From: Streptomyces sp. HUAS MG91
GTDB lineage: Bacteria; Actinomycetota; Actinomycetes; Streptomycetales; Streptomycetaceae
Direction of reading: 5' to 3'
DNA: 64,000 nt
Assembly: GCF_040529335.1 (NCBI RefSeq)
Contig: NZ_CP159534.1
Coordinates: 124,001-188,000 of the forward strand
Shown: piece after piece, positions 1 to 9,076 of the stretch
Position numbering within the stretch: the stretch's first letter is position 1
How the letters are laid out: every line of letters begins with the position of its first letter
The notes under the pieces: generated by a model
What the model was told of the DNA's origin: nothing
The model's database searches: none
Seen by the model: the letters and a program-made list of their open reading frames with translations, nothing else
Program-made: the position numbers and the translations under genes

Positions 1-50
1 ACCCGCCAGCAGCGCATCTTGATCGTCTCCGCACGGGCGCCTAGGCTCTC

Positions 51-1220
51 GTGCCCATGGGGATGGGGGAACCGAACCACGGTCGGCGGTCGTGGCTTGC
101 GCGGCTGGCCCTGCGTCGTGGAATCGCTGCGCTGCTGGCTGGAGCGGTGGGACTGGCCGTTCTGGGAACCGTGTTCGCCGTTCTGCCAGGCATGGTGGTC
201 GACCACGATCTCGCCGGGGCCGCCGTCGCCTCGCAAGATCGGCTGAAGGCCGTGAACGATGTCCGGACGACTCTTCTACAGGTGGTCGGTGGCTCGGTCG
301 TGCTCTTCGGCGCGTACGCCACCTGGCGGCAAGTGCGGGTCAGCCAGGATGGCTTGCGCGCCACCCAGGAGGGCTATGTCACGGACCGGTTCAGCCGAGC
401 GGTCGATCAGCTTGGCAGCGACAAGCTGGAAACACGTATCGGCGGGCTGCACGCGCTCTGGCGAGTCGCGGAGCAATCGGCCCGTGACCGTGAGGCCGTC
501 ATCTCCATCCAGGCCGCGTATCTGCGCACGCACCTGCCCTGGCCGCCCACCGGGGCGGAGACGCCGGCTGCGGACGTGCACATCAACGATGTCGCCCCGC
601 TGGAGGCCCGTGTCGCCGACGCCCAGGTGGCGCTGACCGGCCTCGGCGTGCTGTGCCAGCGTCGGGAGCAGTCCTGGGTCAATCTCAGCGCCACCGACTT
701 GCGCCGGGCCGACTGCGACGGGCTGTGGCTGCCCGAGGTCAACCTCGACCGCTCCTGCATGGAGGCGGCGGGTCTCTACCACGCCAACCTGACCCAGGCC
801 TCCCTCGTCTCGGTCAACCTGCGGCACGCCGATCTCAAGACAGCGATCCTGCACCGGACCCGGTGTGCCCTGGCCGATCTGCGCGGCGCACGGCTTGTCG
901 AAACAGACCTGCGCGAAGCGGACTTCACCGAGGCCGACCTTCGCGAGGCGAACCTGCGCAAGGCCGACGCGGGCGGCGCTGTCTTCCGCGCTGCCGACCT
1001 ACGCCTGGCCGACTTGCGCGGCACAGACCTCAGAACGGCCGACCTGGCCCAGGCGCGTCTGACCGGCGCCCTCGTCAGCGAGCGCACCCGCTGGCCCGTC
1101 GGCTTCGACCTGTCGGCCGCCGAAGTCGTCGTCACCGAGGAACCCGGCCCCGAACCCCCGCCTCTGCTCCAGCCGCCGGGGATAACGACGCAGCACCCGC
1201 CGCTGCAATCCATGCCCTGA
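51..1220 (+). CDS. Membrane-anchored pentapeptide-repeat protein
   Basis: The 389-residue protein begins with a basic stretch and two hydrophobic segments (about residues 24-48 and 74-93). A conserved linker (about 110-165) follows, then a long run of A(D/N)LxxA-type pentapeptide repeats from about 210 to 345, and a proline-rich tail. Pentapeptide repeats fold as a right-handed beta helix; proteins with this membrane-plus-repeat layout are common in Streptomyces and have no settled function. The start is uncertain: GTG at 51 and ATGs at 57 and 63 are all in frame and the upstream edge of the window is close. The repeat part is visible in the sequence; membrane topology is inferred from hydrophobicity. 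Confidence 0.85.
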   Translation: MPMGMGEPNHGRRSWLARLALRRGIAALLAGAVGLAVLGTVFAVLPGMVVDHDLAGAAVASQDRLKAVNDVRTTLLQVVGGSVVLFGAYATWRQVRVSQDGLRATQEGYVTDRFSRAVDQLGSDKLETRIGGLHALWRVAEQSARDREAVISIQAAYLRTHLPWPPTGAETPAADVHINDVAPLEARVADAQVALTGLGVLCQRREQSWVNLSATDLRRADCDGLWLPEVNLDRSCMEAAGLYHANLTQASLVSVNLRHADLKTAILHRTRCALADLRGARLVETDLREADFTEADLREANLRKADAGGAVFRAADLRLADLRGTDLRTADLAQARLTGALVSERTRWPVGFDLSAAEVVVTEEPGPEPPPLLQPPGITTQHPPLQSMP

Positions 1221-1643
1221 CCGAACGGCCCAGTGATGACCAACGGGGAGCCTGGCCGAGCGACTGGAACCGTTCAAGTCGGAGTTTCTCGCCGCTGCAC
1301 GCGGCAGCCTGACCTGACATCGGAGGTCACAGCGGCGCGCTGATCGCGGCGTCAAGGCCGAAGCCATCACTGAAGCACGGGTCTGATGCACGGTTACGTT
1401 CGTGTCCGGGGTTGCGGTGTGTTGCTGTGGGCCCGACTCGAGCTTCTGACCATAGCGGCGGCATTCTGGCGAGCCCTCGCTGGTGCGCGCGGCCCCCGTC
1501 TTGGCTTGGTACAGCGGCGTGTTGCTGCGTTGTTGAGGGCTGCTGCTCGGGCCTCGACGTGGGCAGGGGCCGAACAAGCCTCGGCCGGTCCACAGGTGGC
1601 GCCGCCTCGCCTGAAGCTGAGGAGGCCATGTGACCATGACCGC
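1221..1643. other. Gap without a recognisable gene
   Basis: The 423 bases between the pentapeptide gene and the kinase contain open frames on both strands but none with a family signature. A frame open from 1386 runs into the downstream kinase, but the kinase family begins at its own ATG, so this upstream part is not treated as coding. AGGAGG at about 1620-1625 is a little too far from the chosen ATG to be an ideal ribosome site. Confidence 0.5.
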
Positions 1644-2195
1644 ATGACGGCTGGTCGGATCATCTTCCTCAACGGAACGTCCAGTTCGGGAAAGTCGAGC
1701 ATCGCCAGGGAGTTGCTCGACATCCTGGACCACGGCGTCTTCTTCCATTTGGCGGTCGACAGCTTCAACGCCATGCGTACGAAGCGGGACCTCGCGCAGG
1801 ACGACCTCGACCACGCTCTGCGCCGGACGAGGTTGGGCTTCCACCGCTCGATCGCGGCCATGGCCGCGGTGGGCAACGATGTCATCGTCGATCATGTACT
1901 CAGCGAGCCGTGGCGGCTGATCGACTGCCTGACCGTGCTGCCCCCGGAGAATGTGTTGTTCGTCGGTGTCCGTTGCTCACTGGACGAACTGGTCCGTAGA
2001 GAAGCGGCGCGTGGCGATCGTCCGTCGGGTCTGGCGGCGCTGCAGTACGACCTGGTCCATGCGCATGGTGATTACGACGTCGAATGCGACACCAGCACGG
2101 CCGACCCGCGTGAATGCGCCGAGTTGATCAAGAGGTTCCTGCCAGACCGGCCAACGCCCACCGCCTTCACCCGTCTTCGCGCACGGTACCTCTGA
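1644..2195 (+). CDS. Chloramphenicol phosphotransferase-like P-loop kinase
   Basis: The 183-residue protein opens with a Walker A loop (GTSSSGKSS, about residues 9-17) right after a hydrophobic strand, followed by HLAVDSF. This is the layout of the chloramphenicol phosphotransferase-like family. Known members of the family phosphorylate small molecules such as chloramphenicol, but most homologues are uncharacterised kinases, so the substrate is not assigned. The ATG at 1644 is chosen because the family starts within a few residues of the first beta strand; the frame is open further upstream without similarity. The gene stands alone between two decayed stretches. Confidence 0.75.
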   Translation: MTAGRIIFLNGTSSSGKSSIARELLDILDHGVFFHLAVDSFNAMRTKRDLAQDDLDHALRRTRLGFHRSIAAMAAVGNDVIVDHVLSEPWRLIDCLTVLPPENVLFVGVRCSLDELVRREAARGDRPSGLAALQYDLVHAHGDYDVECDTSTADPRECAELIKRFLPDRPTPTAFTRLRARYL

Positions 2196-2431
2196 ATGTC
2201 GTTCAGGCCGTAAGCGGGCAACCAGCCTGGTCGGGGCGGAGACAGAGACTCCAGCTGGACCAAGGGAGCAAGTATCTGCATACCGAGTCCGTCCTCGACC
2301 AGGTTCGGATGGTCAGCCCAGTCGGCCGGAAGGTCTCGCGGATCCGCTCGGCATGAGGGAGATCCGCCAGCGCGACAGGACCAGTCTCGCCGCCCCGACC
2401 GGCCTGGACAACTGGCCTGGGCCTGCGCGGG

Positions 2432-2845
2432 TCACTTGGACTCCAGCCGTCCCAGGGGATGGCCGTCGGCGAGGACGCTGCGGGCCGTCTCCCAGTCGGC
2501 ACCGTCGACGCCGGTGACGTGCCGCAGATAGGCGAGGATGACCTGCTGGACGAGAGCGACCCGCTCCGGGTTTTCTTCGGTGGTCTCTGTCACCTGGTAG
2601 CCGGAGATGCCACCGAGGAATTGCTCACCACCGAAGATGGTGAGCAGACTCTTGTTGCCGCCACTGAGGGTGTAGGGATCGCTCATCCAGGCCGGGCCGC
2701 GGGTGGAGAGCGGGAGGTCGTCCTTGTCTCCGGCCACGACCAGTCCGGGGGCGGTGATGTGAGAGAAGTCCTGGTCCCGCAGCCACGGCCGGGAGCGAGC
2801 ATCGGCCAGCCACGTGGTCAGCCCCGAGAGCCTTGATACGGTCAT
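2432..2845 (-). pseudogene. C-terminal relic of an alpha/beta hydrolase
   Basis: The frame encodes 137 residues that match only the C-terminal third of a chlorophyllase/PAF-acetylhydrolase-like alpha/beta hydrolase. The segment with the acid residue (VVAGDKDD) and the distal FGGE block are present, but the nucleophile elbow and N-terminal half are absent. At the place where this family usually has the catalytic histidine (FGGEH) the fragment reads FGGEQ. The protein tail (HPLGRLESK) looks intact. A short direct repeat (CCCTCGGTAG twice) at about 2849-2868 lies just beyond the broken 5' edge and may mark the deletion point. The family call is from recognition of the C-terminal blocks; loss of activity is inferred. 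Confidence 0.7.
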
Positions 2846-2912
2846 CTGCCCTCGGTAGCCCTCGGTAGCCCTCGACCCGAAGTAGGCCCCGAACTATCTG
2901 GAGGCCACTTTC

Positions 2913-3347
2913 ATGCGGCTCGTCTTTCGCAACATCGGTGCCCAGGACCTGCCCAAGCGCGGCTACACGCCGAGCAACGCCCCGGTCGAAGCCCTGCTAC
3001 TGGACATCGAGGCGGACCTCTCCATCGAGGAGGACGGCCGGACACTGTGGTCGGAGGAGCTCTTCCAGGTTGCCGAGCTGGCTTATGAGCTGGCGCATTG
3101 GCTACAAATCCCGGAGGAGCACCGGGGCAACTTCGAGCTCGACTCGATGGACTGGGCAGAGCGTGGGGTCATCCGCATCGTCCGCTCCGATGACGGCTGG
3201 AGGGTCGGGACGGTCCTCGAACAGGACCTCTGGACCGCCCCGGTGCCCTGGGACGACCTGGTGGCGGAGATCCGCCGCTTCGACCGTGCGGTACGCGAAG
3301 CGACCGCCTCTCTCGGCATCAACCCGGACTTCATCCCCAGGGCGTGA
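2913..3347 (+). CDS. Conserved hypothetical protein, 144 aa
   Basis: This soluble acidic protein has a good ribosome site (GGAGG about 8 bases before the ATG). It starts with a beta-strand-like MRLVFRNIGAQDLP and contains two helical blocks (about residues 48-70 and 110-135). It resembles a small actinobacterial family that pairs an N-terminal strand-rich half with a WxxxPVPWDDL motif near residue 108. I do not recognise a function. No signal peptide or membrane segment is seen. Confidence 0.7.
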   Translation: MRLVFRNIGAQDLPKRGYTPSNAPVEALLLDIEADLSIEEDGRTLWSEELFQVAELAYELAHWLQIPEEHRGNFELDSMDWAERGVIRIVRSDDGWRVGTVLEQDLWTAPVPWDDLVAEIRRFDRAVREATASLGINPDFIPRA

Positions 3348-3390
3348 GCGAGCCCTCCAGAGGCCACCAGTCCTCGTGCGCAGTCGTACG

Positions 3391-4323
3391 TCAGCCCGCC
3401 CGCTCATAGGTAAGGACGGTCTTCGGGTGGTTGCCGATCTTGCGTAGGCGCAGCGGGCCGTCCGAGGACTTCACGTCGAAGGAGTACTTGAGTTCCTCCG
3501 GCGGGCAGTTGACGGTCCTGGTGCCCTGATCGAGCTTGAAGTTGCTCATGGACAGGTCGTACTGGTCGATGCCGGTGACAATGGCGCTGCCCTTGCATCG
3601 CGGGCCGGTGAGGGACTCGATGACCACGCGTGCGAATCTGCCCGGCTCGACCTGGTGGAAGGTCAGCTGCTGGCTGCCGTCCGTGGCTCGCCACCGGCCC
3701 ACGAACCAGGGGTGGATGGGCTTGTACTCCGTGGCCACTCCGGCGAATCCGGAGCCTTTGCGCCAGGTCAGCGTGGTGGTCATCAGCCAGCTGCGACGGA
3801 CGAAGTCCACTCGGGCGCCACCGTCGCGGATGCGAGCCTTCGGCCAGACGAGGGAGTGTTTGGTCGTGCTGGTGGTCCAGGAGGAGAGGTCCCCGGTGGC
3901 GACGGCCGCGATCACCTCCTGCGGTTCTTCGCCGTCCCTGCAGTACGTGCCGAAGCCGGCCGTGAGCCACACGGTGTCCCGGTACGCCTTTGCCCTGATG
4001 CCGTGGCACGGTTTGGTGCCGGTCTCATAGACCTCCTTCCGGGCGGACCAGGCGTCGTCAGAGGCGTCGCGATGCCGTGCCTCCAGGCCGCGGCGGGTGA
4101 AGCGGAGGGACACCTGCCGGCCGTCGGACAGTTCGAGGACGGTGTGGTCGTCGTCGTCCTCGACGACCCGTGAATCAGGCTTGTCCTCGGCTTCGCGGTG
4201 GGACTTCGTGTGCTTCGCGCTGCTGCCGGACGGTCCTTTGTCCGATTGCTCGGCGCAGCCGCCGACGGCTGCGCCGAGCATCAGCACCGCTACCGCCAAC
4301 GCCGCCGCGCTCTTCGTTCTCAT
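3391..4323 (-). CDS. Probable secreted lipoprotein
   Basis: The 310-residue protein has a lipoprotein signal: basic start MRTKS, a hydrophobic stretch, then the lipobox-like AAVGGC with Cys at about residue 23. A charged, low-complexity linker rich in Asp, Glu and Lys follows (about 25-60). The mature part is strand-rich and has several Cys residues (for example in KPCHG and TYCRDGEE) that could form disulfides outside the cell. The repeated strand pattern suggests one or two beta domains, but no named family was recognised. It is convergent with the preceding gene. Confidence 0.75.
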   Translation of the reverse strand: MRTKSAAALAVAVLMLGAAVGGCAEQSDKGPSGSSAKHTKSHREAEDKPDSRVVEDDDDHTVLELSDGRQVSLRFTRRGLEARHRDASDDAWSARKEVYETGTKPCHGIRAKAYRDTVWLTAGFGTYCRDGEEPQEVIAAVATGDLSSWTTSTTKHSLVWPKARIRDGGARVDFVRRSWLMTTTLTWRKGSGFAGVATEYKPIHPWFVGRWRATDGSQQLTFHQVEPGRFARVVIESLTGPRCKGSAIVTGIDQYDLSMSNFKLDQGTRTVNCPPEELKYSFDVKSSDGPLRLRKIGNHPKTVLTYERAG

Positions 4324-4480
4324 GCCGTGTCAGCTCCCCTGTACGTCGCGCCGCGATGCCCTGGCCGTCGCCTCCCGCGCCTCCAACTCCCCGATCAACG
4401 ACCGCATCAGCGTCGCCTCGTCCACACACACGCTAGAGACCCGACCACGCCGCCATCACCCACAACCACGATCTCCCAGC

Positions 4481-4749
4481 TCAAACCATCCGGGCCGTCC
4501 CCGGAAGAGAGCTACACCCTTCGTAGATGGTTGCTGCCGTAAAAGCTCGGGCAAAGAAGGTCCAGTCGCCTGCGGCCGGCAGTTCTTTGCCGACGTGCCG
4601 GTACCAGCTCTCTGATCCCTCAATCCACGCGGCCAGGGCTTCCAGGAAGTGGTCGAGTGTCGGATTCTCTCCCTCGTGACCTCGCTGTTGGAAGTCTCGA
4701 TGGAGATCACGCGGAAAGGCGACCAGGTCATTTCGGTCTCAAAGTTCAT
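4481..4749 (-). pseudogene. DUF7660-family relic with a one-base shift
   Basis: Reading the minus strand from the ATG at 4749 gives MNFETE. After a one-base shift in an AAA run, the protein continues as NDLVAFPRDLHRDF and then the blocks NPTLDHFLEALAAW, SWYRHVGKELP and GDWTFFARAF. These are the signature blocks of the small DUF7660 family, whose function is unknown. The frame ends at a TGA at 4481. Apart from the shift near 4728 the gene looks nearly full length, so a sequencing or assembly indel is a real alternative to true decay. The family name is from memory of the conserved blocks. Confidence 0.55.
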
Positions 4750-4989
4750 CGTCAGGTGACAGCAGCATGGCAGCACCGTATCCCCATTCCCTGCAGCCAC
4801 TTGGGCACGATCACCACCCCAACCTCGGCGCACCACCCCCGCGTACAGCGACGATGCGCCCTCGTCGCCCACTGCCGAAGTGGGCCCATCCGAGCACATT
4901 GAGATCAGCACCGAGCTACCGGCTGCCTCCCTGAAGAGGAACCGCACCCTTTCCCAACTGACCAGCCGGCTCCGTGGAGCGCGGACCAT

Positions 4990-5205
4990 GTGCCCTTCGG
5001 CTTCGCCGCCACCCGCACCCACAAGCTCACCCCGGGCCAGAAGGAAGCCAACCGTGTCCTCGCCGTCGGGCGCGCACCGGTCGAGCACGGCTTCGCCCAC
5101 CTCAAGAACTGGCGGATCCTGACCAAGCTCCGTACCAATCCCGCCCGCGCCACCCACCTCCGGCGTGCACTGCTCGTTCTGACGAACCTGGAAGTCAACC
5201 GCTGA
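4990..5205 (+). pseudogene. C-terminal relic of an IS5-type DDE transposase
   Basis: The last 71 codons read as the C-terminal catalytic helix of a DDE_Tnp_4/IS5-like transposase: VEHGFAHLKNWRILTKLRTN, with the catalytic Glu in VEHGF, ending in ALLVLTNLEVNR and a stop. The N-terminal DNA-binding part and the first two catalytic Asp residues are missing. No inverted repeats were found. It lies next to the DUF7660 relic, so the 4.4-5.2 kb stretch is an insertion and decay spot. Confidence 0.7.
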
Positions 5206-5322
5206 GGCAACACCTCATGGGGTTCCCGGCGACATCACCTTTGGTAGCCGGCCCCTGGCCAAGAACCCCGAGCACGGCTTTGACTTGCTCGAACACGGTA
5301 ACGGCAGTGAAGGGACACGGAC

Positions 5323-6263
5323 GTGCGTGCACGGGACATCAACTACGACACAGGGTTCCTCCCAGGGGAAGAACTCTCCCGCAAGAGCTTCACCCCTGAG
5401 ACGGTCCGGCACGACATGGCGGTGATCTCCGGAGATCTCCACTGTGACGCCGTTCGTATCTCGGGACGAGAGCCTGAACGGTTGAGCATCGCCGCAAGAC
5501 ACGCTGTGGAAGCCGGCCTTGAGGTCTGGTTCGCCCCCTTTCCCGTGGACCTTCCCCGCGACCAGTTGCTCCCGTACTTCGCCGACTGCGCCGCTCGGGC
5601 CGAAGCCGTACGGGAGGCTGACGCCGACGTGGTGTTCGTCGCTGGCTGCGAGATCAGCGCGTTCTGCGGCGGCTTCCTCCCTGGCGACACCTACGGCGAC
5701 CGTATGCGGGCCATGGCTGCCGCCGACATGGAGTGGTGGTCCTCCCTCGGACCGGTGCAAGAACGCCTCAACGACCTCCTCTCCCAGATCGCCGCGACCG
5801 TCCGTACGTACTTCGGCGGGCAGGTCACTACGCATCGGCTCCCTGGGAGTTCGTCGACTGGGGTGCGTTCGACCTCATCGGCATTGATGCCTACCGAGCC
5901 GCCTACAACACCGCCAGCTTCCGTGACGAGTTGCGTGGACACCTCGCCCACGGCAAGCCCGTCGCGGTGACCGAGTACGGAACCTGCGCGTACCAGGGCG
6001 CGGGAGAACGTGGTGGCATGGCCTGGCAGGTGCCGCACGGCGCGGTCCCGGACGAAGACGAGCAGGCGCGCTACCTGACCGAATTGCTGGACATCTTCGA
6101 GGACGAAGGCGTGGACACCGCGCTCTGGTTCACCTTCGCCGGTTACAGCAGACCCGGAGAGCAGGACCTCGGCTCCTACGGCGTCGTCAGGATGCTCGAC
6201 GAGAAGCGATGGGAGCCCAAGAAGGTATTCCACACCATGGCAGCCAGATACCAACGCGGCTGA
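5323..6263 (+). pseudogene. Frameshifted TIM-barrel glycosidase-like gene
   Basis: Two overlapping frames together encode one protein of about 313 residues. The first frame (5323 to about 5832) carries the start MRARDINYDTGFLPG and the block VFVAGCEISAFC. The second (about 5832 to 6263) carries WEFVDWGAFDLIGIDAYR, VTEYGTCAY and DTALWFTFA. The joint is at GGQVT | YASAPW near 5830, where a single T missing from a TT pair explains the shift. The two conserved Glu residues (CEIS and TEYG) sit as acid/base and nucleophile would in a clan-A glycoside hydrolase. Homologues in Streptomyces are often labelled abortive infection protein or hypothetical; I regard that name as unproven. As written the gene is broken. 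Confidence 0.7.
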
Positions 6264-6309
6264 CGCACCAAGACCTCCAGCCCTTGACTGCACCCGCTCT
6301 ATAGCACCC

Positions 6310-6348
6310 GATCATCCGTCACGCTGGGGTGCAGGGTGACGGATGATC
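6310..6348. terminator. Perfect 13-bp inverted repeat, probable terminator
   Basis: GATCATCCGTCAC (6310-6322) is repeated in perfect inverse as GTGACGGATGATC (6336-6348) around a 13-base loop. It sits 47 bases after the glycosidase-like gene and about 230 before the next start. There is no T-tract, as is common for Streptomyces terminators. The AT-rich ends of the arms would also suit a protein-binding site. Confidence 0.55.
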
Positions 6349-6580
6349 TACTGCACAGACTGCCGCCCCTGACCAGCAGGAGCACCCCCAACGACCGTCA
6401 CACCAGCTCCTTGACCTGCGCCTTCAAGTTGGAGGTGGCGCCCGTGATTGTGGTTCTGATGTTCGGCCGCACCAAACGGCAGCGTCCGTAGGCCGCAGCG
6501 GTCCTGCTTGGTCGACGGCAAGATGACAACTCCGTCAACCCTTGCGTGAGCAGGGAATCCCTTGGGAAAGGGTCAGGATC

Positions 6581-7855
6581 ATGACACAGACGATCACGGC
6601 CTCCACCCGCCCTGCTCACCCGCTACGTCAGCTGCTCGCCGCCTCCGTCGGCAACGCCGTCGAGTGGTACGACTGGTACGCGTACACCTTCCTTGCGACC
6701 TACATCGCCGACCAGGTGTTTCCAAAGAGCGCCGACAACTCGCTCGTCCCGCTTCTGTCGACGTTCGCCGTCTTCGCCGTCGGGTTCTTCATGCGGCCCG
6801 TCGGCGGGCTGCTGATGGGCGCGGTAGCGGACCGGCGCGGGCGGCGGGCCGCCCTCACGGTGACCATCCTGCTCATGGGCGGCAGCAGTCTGCTGGTCGG
6901 CATCACCCCGACGTACGCGGCCGCAGGCGTCCTCGCGCCGGTCGTTCTGGTGCTGGCCCGGCTGCTCCAAGGCCTCTCCGTGGGCGGGGAGTTCGCCGCG
7001 TCGACGACCTTCCTCGTGGAATCGGCGGGCCCCGGCCGGCGCGGGCTGTTCTCGTCCTTCCAGTACGTGTCCACATCGATCGGCCAGTTGATCGCGTCGG
7101 GCATCGCCGCGCTGCTGGTGAGCGTTCTCGCAGAGGGGCAGATGGACGGCTGGGGCTGGCGGGTGCCGTTCCTGGCGGGGGCGCTGCTCAGCCTCGTCGG
7201 GTTCTGGATCCGGCAGGGCGCGCAGGAGACCCGCACCGAGCGCCACGAGCGGCCCGGCCTGTTCGACGCGCTGCGCCACCACCCGCGCGAGTCGCTCCTG
7301 ATCTGCGGCATCACGGCGGGCGGCACGCTCGCGTACTACACGTGGACGTCGTACCTGCCGACGTACGCGGAGCTGAACACGGACATCGACAAGTCGCAGG
7401 CGCTGCTCGCCGGCACGATCTCGCTGGCGTTCTTCGCGCTGCTGCAGCCGGTGGGCGGGCTGCTCTCCGACCGCTTCGGCCGCAAGCCGCTGCTGCTGTT
7501 CTTCGGGCTCGGGTTCGCGCTGCTGAGCGTGCCGTTGCTGCACACGCTGACGGGGTCGTTCGGTTCGCTGCTGCTGACGCAGTGCGCGGGCATGGTGCTG
7601 CTCACCGGCTTCACGTCGATCTCGGCGGCGGTGAACGCGGAGGTGTTCCCGGCCCGGGTACGAGCGGCCGGGATCGGGTTCCCCTACTCGCTGACGGTGG
7701 CGCTGTTCGGCGGCACGGCACCGTACATGGGCACCTGGTTCAAGGAGATCGGCCACAGCGGCCTGTTCCCCTGGTACGTCGCCGTGCTGTGCCTCGTGTC
7801 GTCCGCGGTCTACCTGCGGCTGCCGGAGAGCGCGCACCGGGAACTCGACCGCTAG
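6581..7855 (+). CDS. MHS-family MFS transporter
   Basis: The 424-residue protein has 12 predicted membrane segments. The opening AASVGNAVEWYDWYAY is the signature of the metabolite:H+ symporter branch (alpha-ketoglutarate, citrate and osmolyte carriers). The loop 2-3 motif reads ADRRGRRAA and the equivalent loop 8-9 motif SDRFGRKPL. Substrate specificity cannot be read from sequence; a carboxylate or betaine-like solute is usual. The ATG at 6581 is preferred to an in-frame ATG 39 bases upstream because homologues start close to the VEWYD helix and AAGGGTCAGG lies before it. Confidence 0.88.
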   Translation: MTQTITASTRPAHPLRQLLAASVGNAVEWYDWYAYTFLATYIADQVFPKSADNSLVPLLSTFAVFAVGFFMRPVGGLLMGAVADRRGRRAALTVTILLMGGSSLLVGITPTYAAAGVLAPVVLVLARLLQGLSVGGEFAASTTFLVESAGPGRRGLFSSFQYVSTSIGQLIASGIAALLVSVLAEGQMDGWGWRVPFLAGALLSLVGFWIRQGAQETRTERHERPGLFDALRHHPRESLLICGITAGGTLAYYTWTSYLPTYAELNTDIDKSQALLAGTISLAFFALLQPVGGLLSDRFGRKPLLLFFGLGFALLSVPLLHTLTGSFGSLLLTQCAGMVLLTGFTSISAAVNAEVFPARVRAAGIGFPYSLTVALFGGTAPYMGTWFKEIGHSGLFPWYVAVLCLVSSAVYLRLPESAHRELDR

Positions 7856-7942
7856 ACCGTGTAGCGACAGTGGATCGTGTGTGGTGTGTGATCCCGGCTC
7901 ATGTGCCGGGGAGCCGTCACGGACGAGCTCACACTTGTCCGC

Positions 7943-9063
7943 TCAGGCGAGGTGCTTGCTGAAGAACTCGGTCAGCTTGGCGGCGGCAGGAGTCACGTAC
8001 TGGTCGCGGTCGTACAGATCGACGTGGGTGGCGCCCTCGACGAGGAACAGCTCGGCGTTGCCGGGGCTGTCGGCGACGGCCTTCTCGGAGAATCCGCGGG
8101 TCACCGCCTCGGTTCCGGCGATCATCAGCAGCGGGCGAGGCGCGATCTTGGCGACGCCGGCGAAGGAGTCGAACTGGTCGAGGAGGTCCGCGCTGCGCAC
8201 GACCAGGTCCCCCGTGGAGCGCGGGTACCTGCCACGGGCGTCTTGTAGTAGTCGACGAACTCGGCCGTCGGGGCGGGGGTGTCGGCATCGGCCTTCTCCG
8301 GCAGCACGGCGAACGTCGCCGCGGGCTCGCCGACGGCTTCGGCGCTGCGGAGGTTCCCGGAGTTCGCCACCATCTGCTGCCAGCCCTCGAGGTCGGCGCC
8401 GCGGAAGAAGCTGGGCACGTCGGTCCCGGAGACGCCTGCCACGCCGCTCGGCGCGGTCAGCTTCTGCCGGTCCTCGGGCGTCGGTACCTCGACGAAGGCC
8501 GTGCCGGTGGTGTCCGCGGGCAGCGAGGCCAGCACTCCGGCGAGGGCGGGCAGCCCCGATTCGTCGGCGGCGAGCACCACTTGGCGCACTCCGTCCGGCG
8601 CGTGGAAGCCGATGCCTTCGTCGACCAGGACGACGGTGTCCCCGGCGGAGCAGTGCTCGGCCCACGTCGCGGCGGGTCCGGGGGCCGCGCCCTCCTTGTG
8701 TCCGTGCAGCACGAAGTCGACGTCCAGCTCCGGGCCTTCGGGCCCGTGCGGGCGGTGGGCGCGCACCGTGTAGTTGCGCAGGACGGGCCGGGCCCCCTTG
8801 GGCGCGGCGAGGAGTTTGAGGTAGCTGACGGCGGTCAGTCGCTGGGGCACCCGGTCGAGCGAGGTCTCCGTGCCCTCGGGGGCCGGGAGGAAAGGGCGGA
8901 ACCACTGGTCGTAGCCCATCGGCCGGAAGCGTTCGATGTCGCCTCCGCCCAGGGTGACTCGCATGAAGTGGGGCGAGATCCGCTCGCGTCGCGGGACGTG
9001 GAGCCGCAGCGGGCCCTGTGTCTCGGGCTTGGTCCGGGTGGTCGTGAGGTTTCCCCGTGGCAT
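7943..9063 (-). pseudogene. Siderophore-interacting protein fused to hydrolase tail
   Basis: From the ATG at 9063 the first about 208 residues are a siderophore-interacting (ferric-siderophore reductase) protein: FAD-binding RNYTVR at 96-101, the LDVDFVLHG strand, and the start of the NAD-binding half (AADESGLPALAG). Near 8440 the match changes abruptly. The rest (SFFRGADLEGWQQM, then DYYKTP) is from an alpha/beta hydrolase. That part itself shifts frame near 8238, within a CCC run. It continues as STGDLVVRSADLLDQFDSF, the acid block PRPLLMIAGTEA and the catalytic-His block GATHVDLYD, to the stop at 7943. So a deletion joined two genes and a second one-base lesion broke the hydrolase part. 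Both parent families are clear; the junction is placed by eye. Confidence 0.75.
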
Positions 9064-9076
9064 GGCCGGTTCCTCT

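Noticed and set aside
2203..2400. Possible decayed minus-strand coding (fragment reading DLPADWADHPNLVEDGLG)
   Set aside because: Looks protein-like for about 50 codons but has no start, shifts frame and matches no family I recognise.
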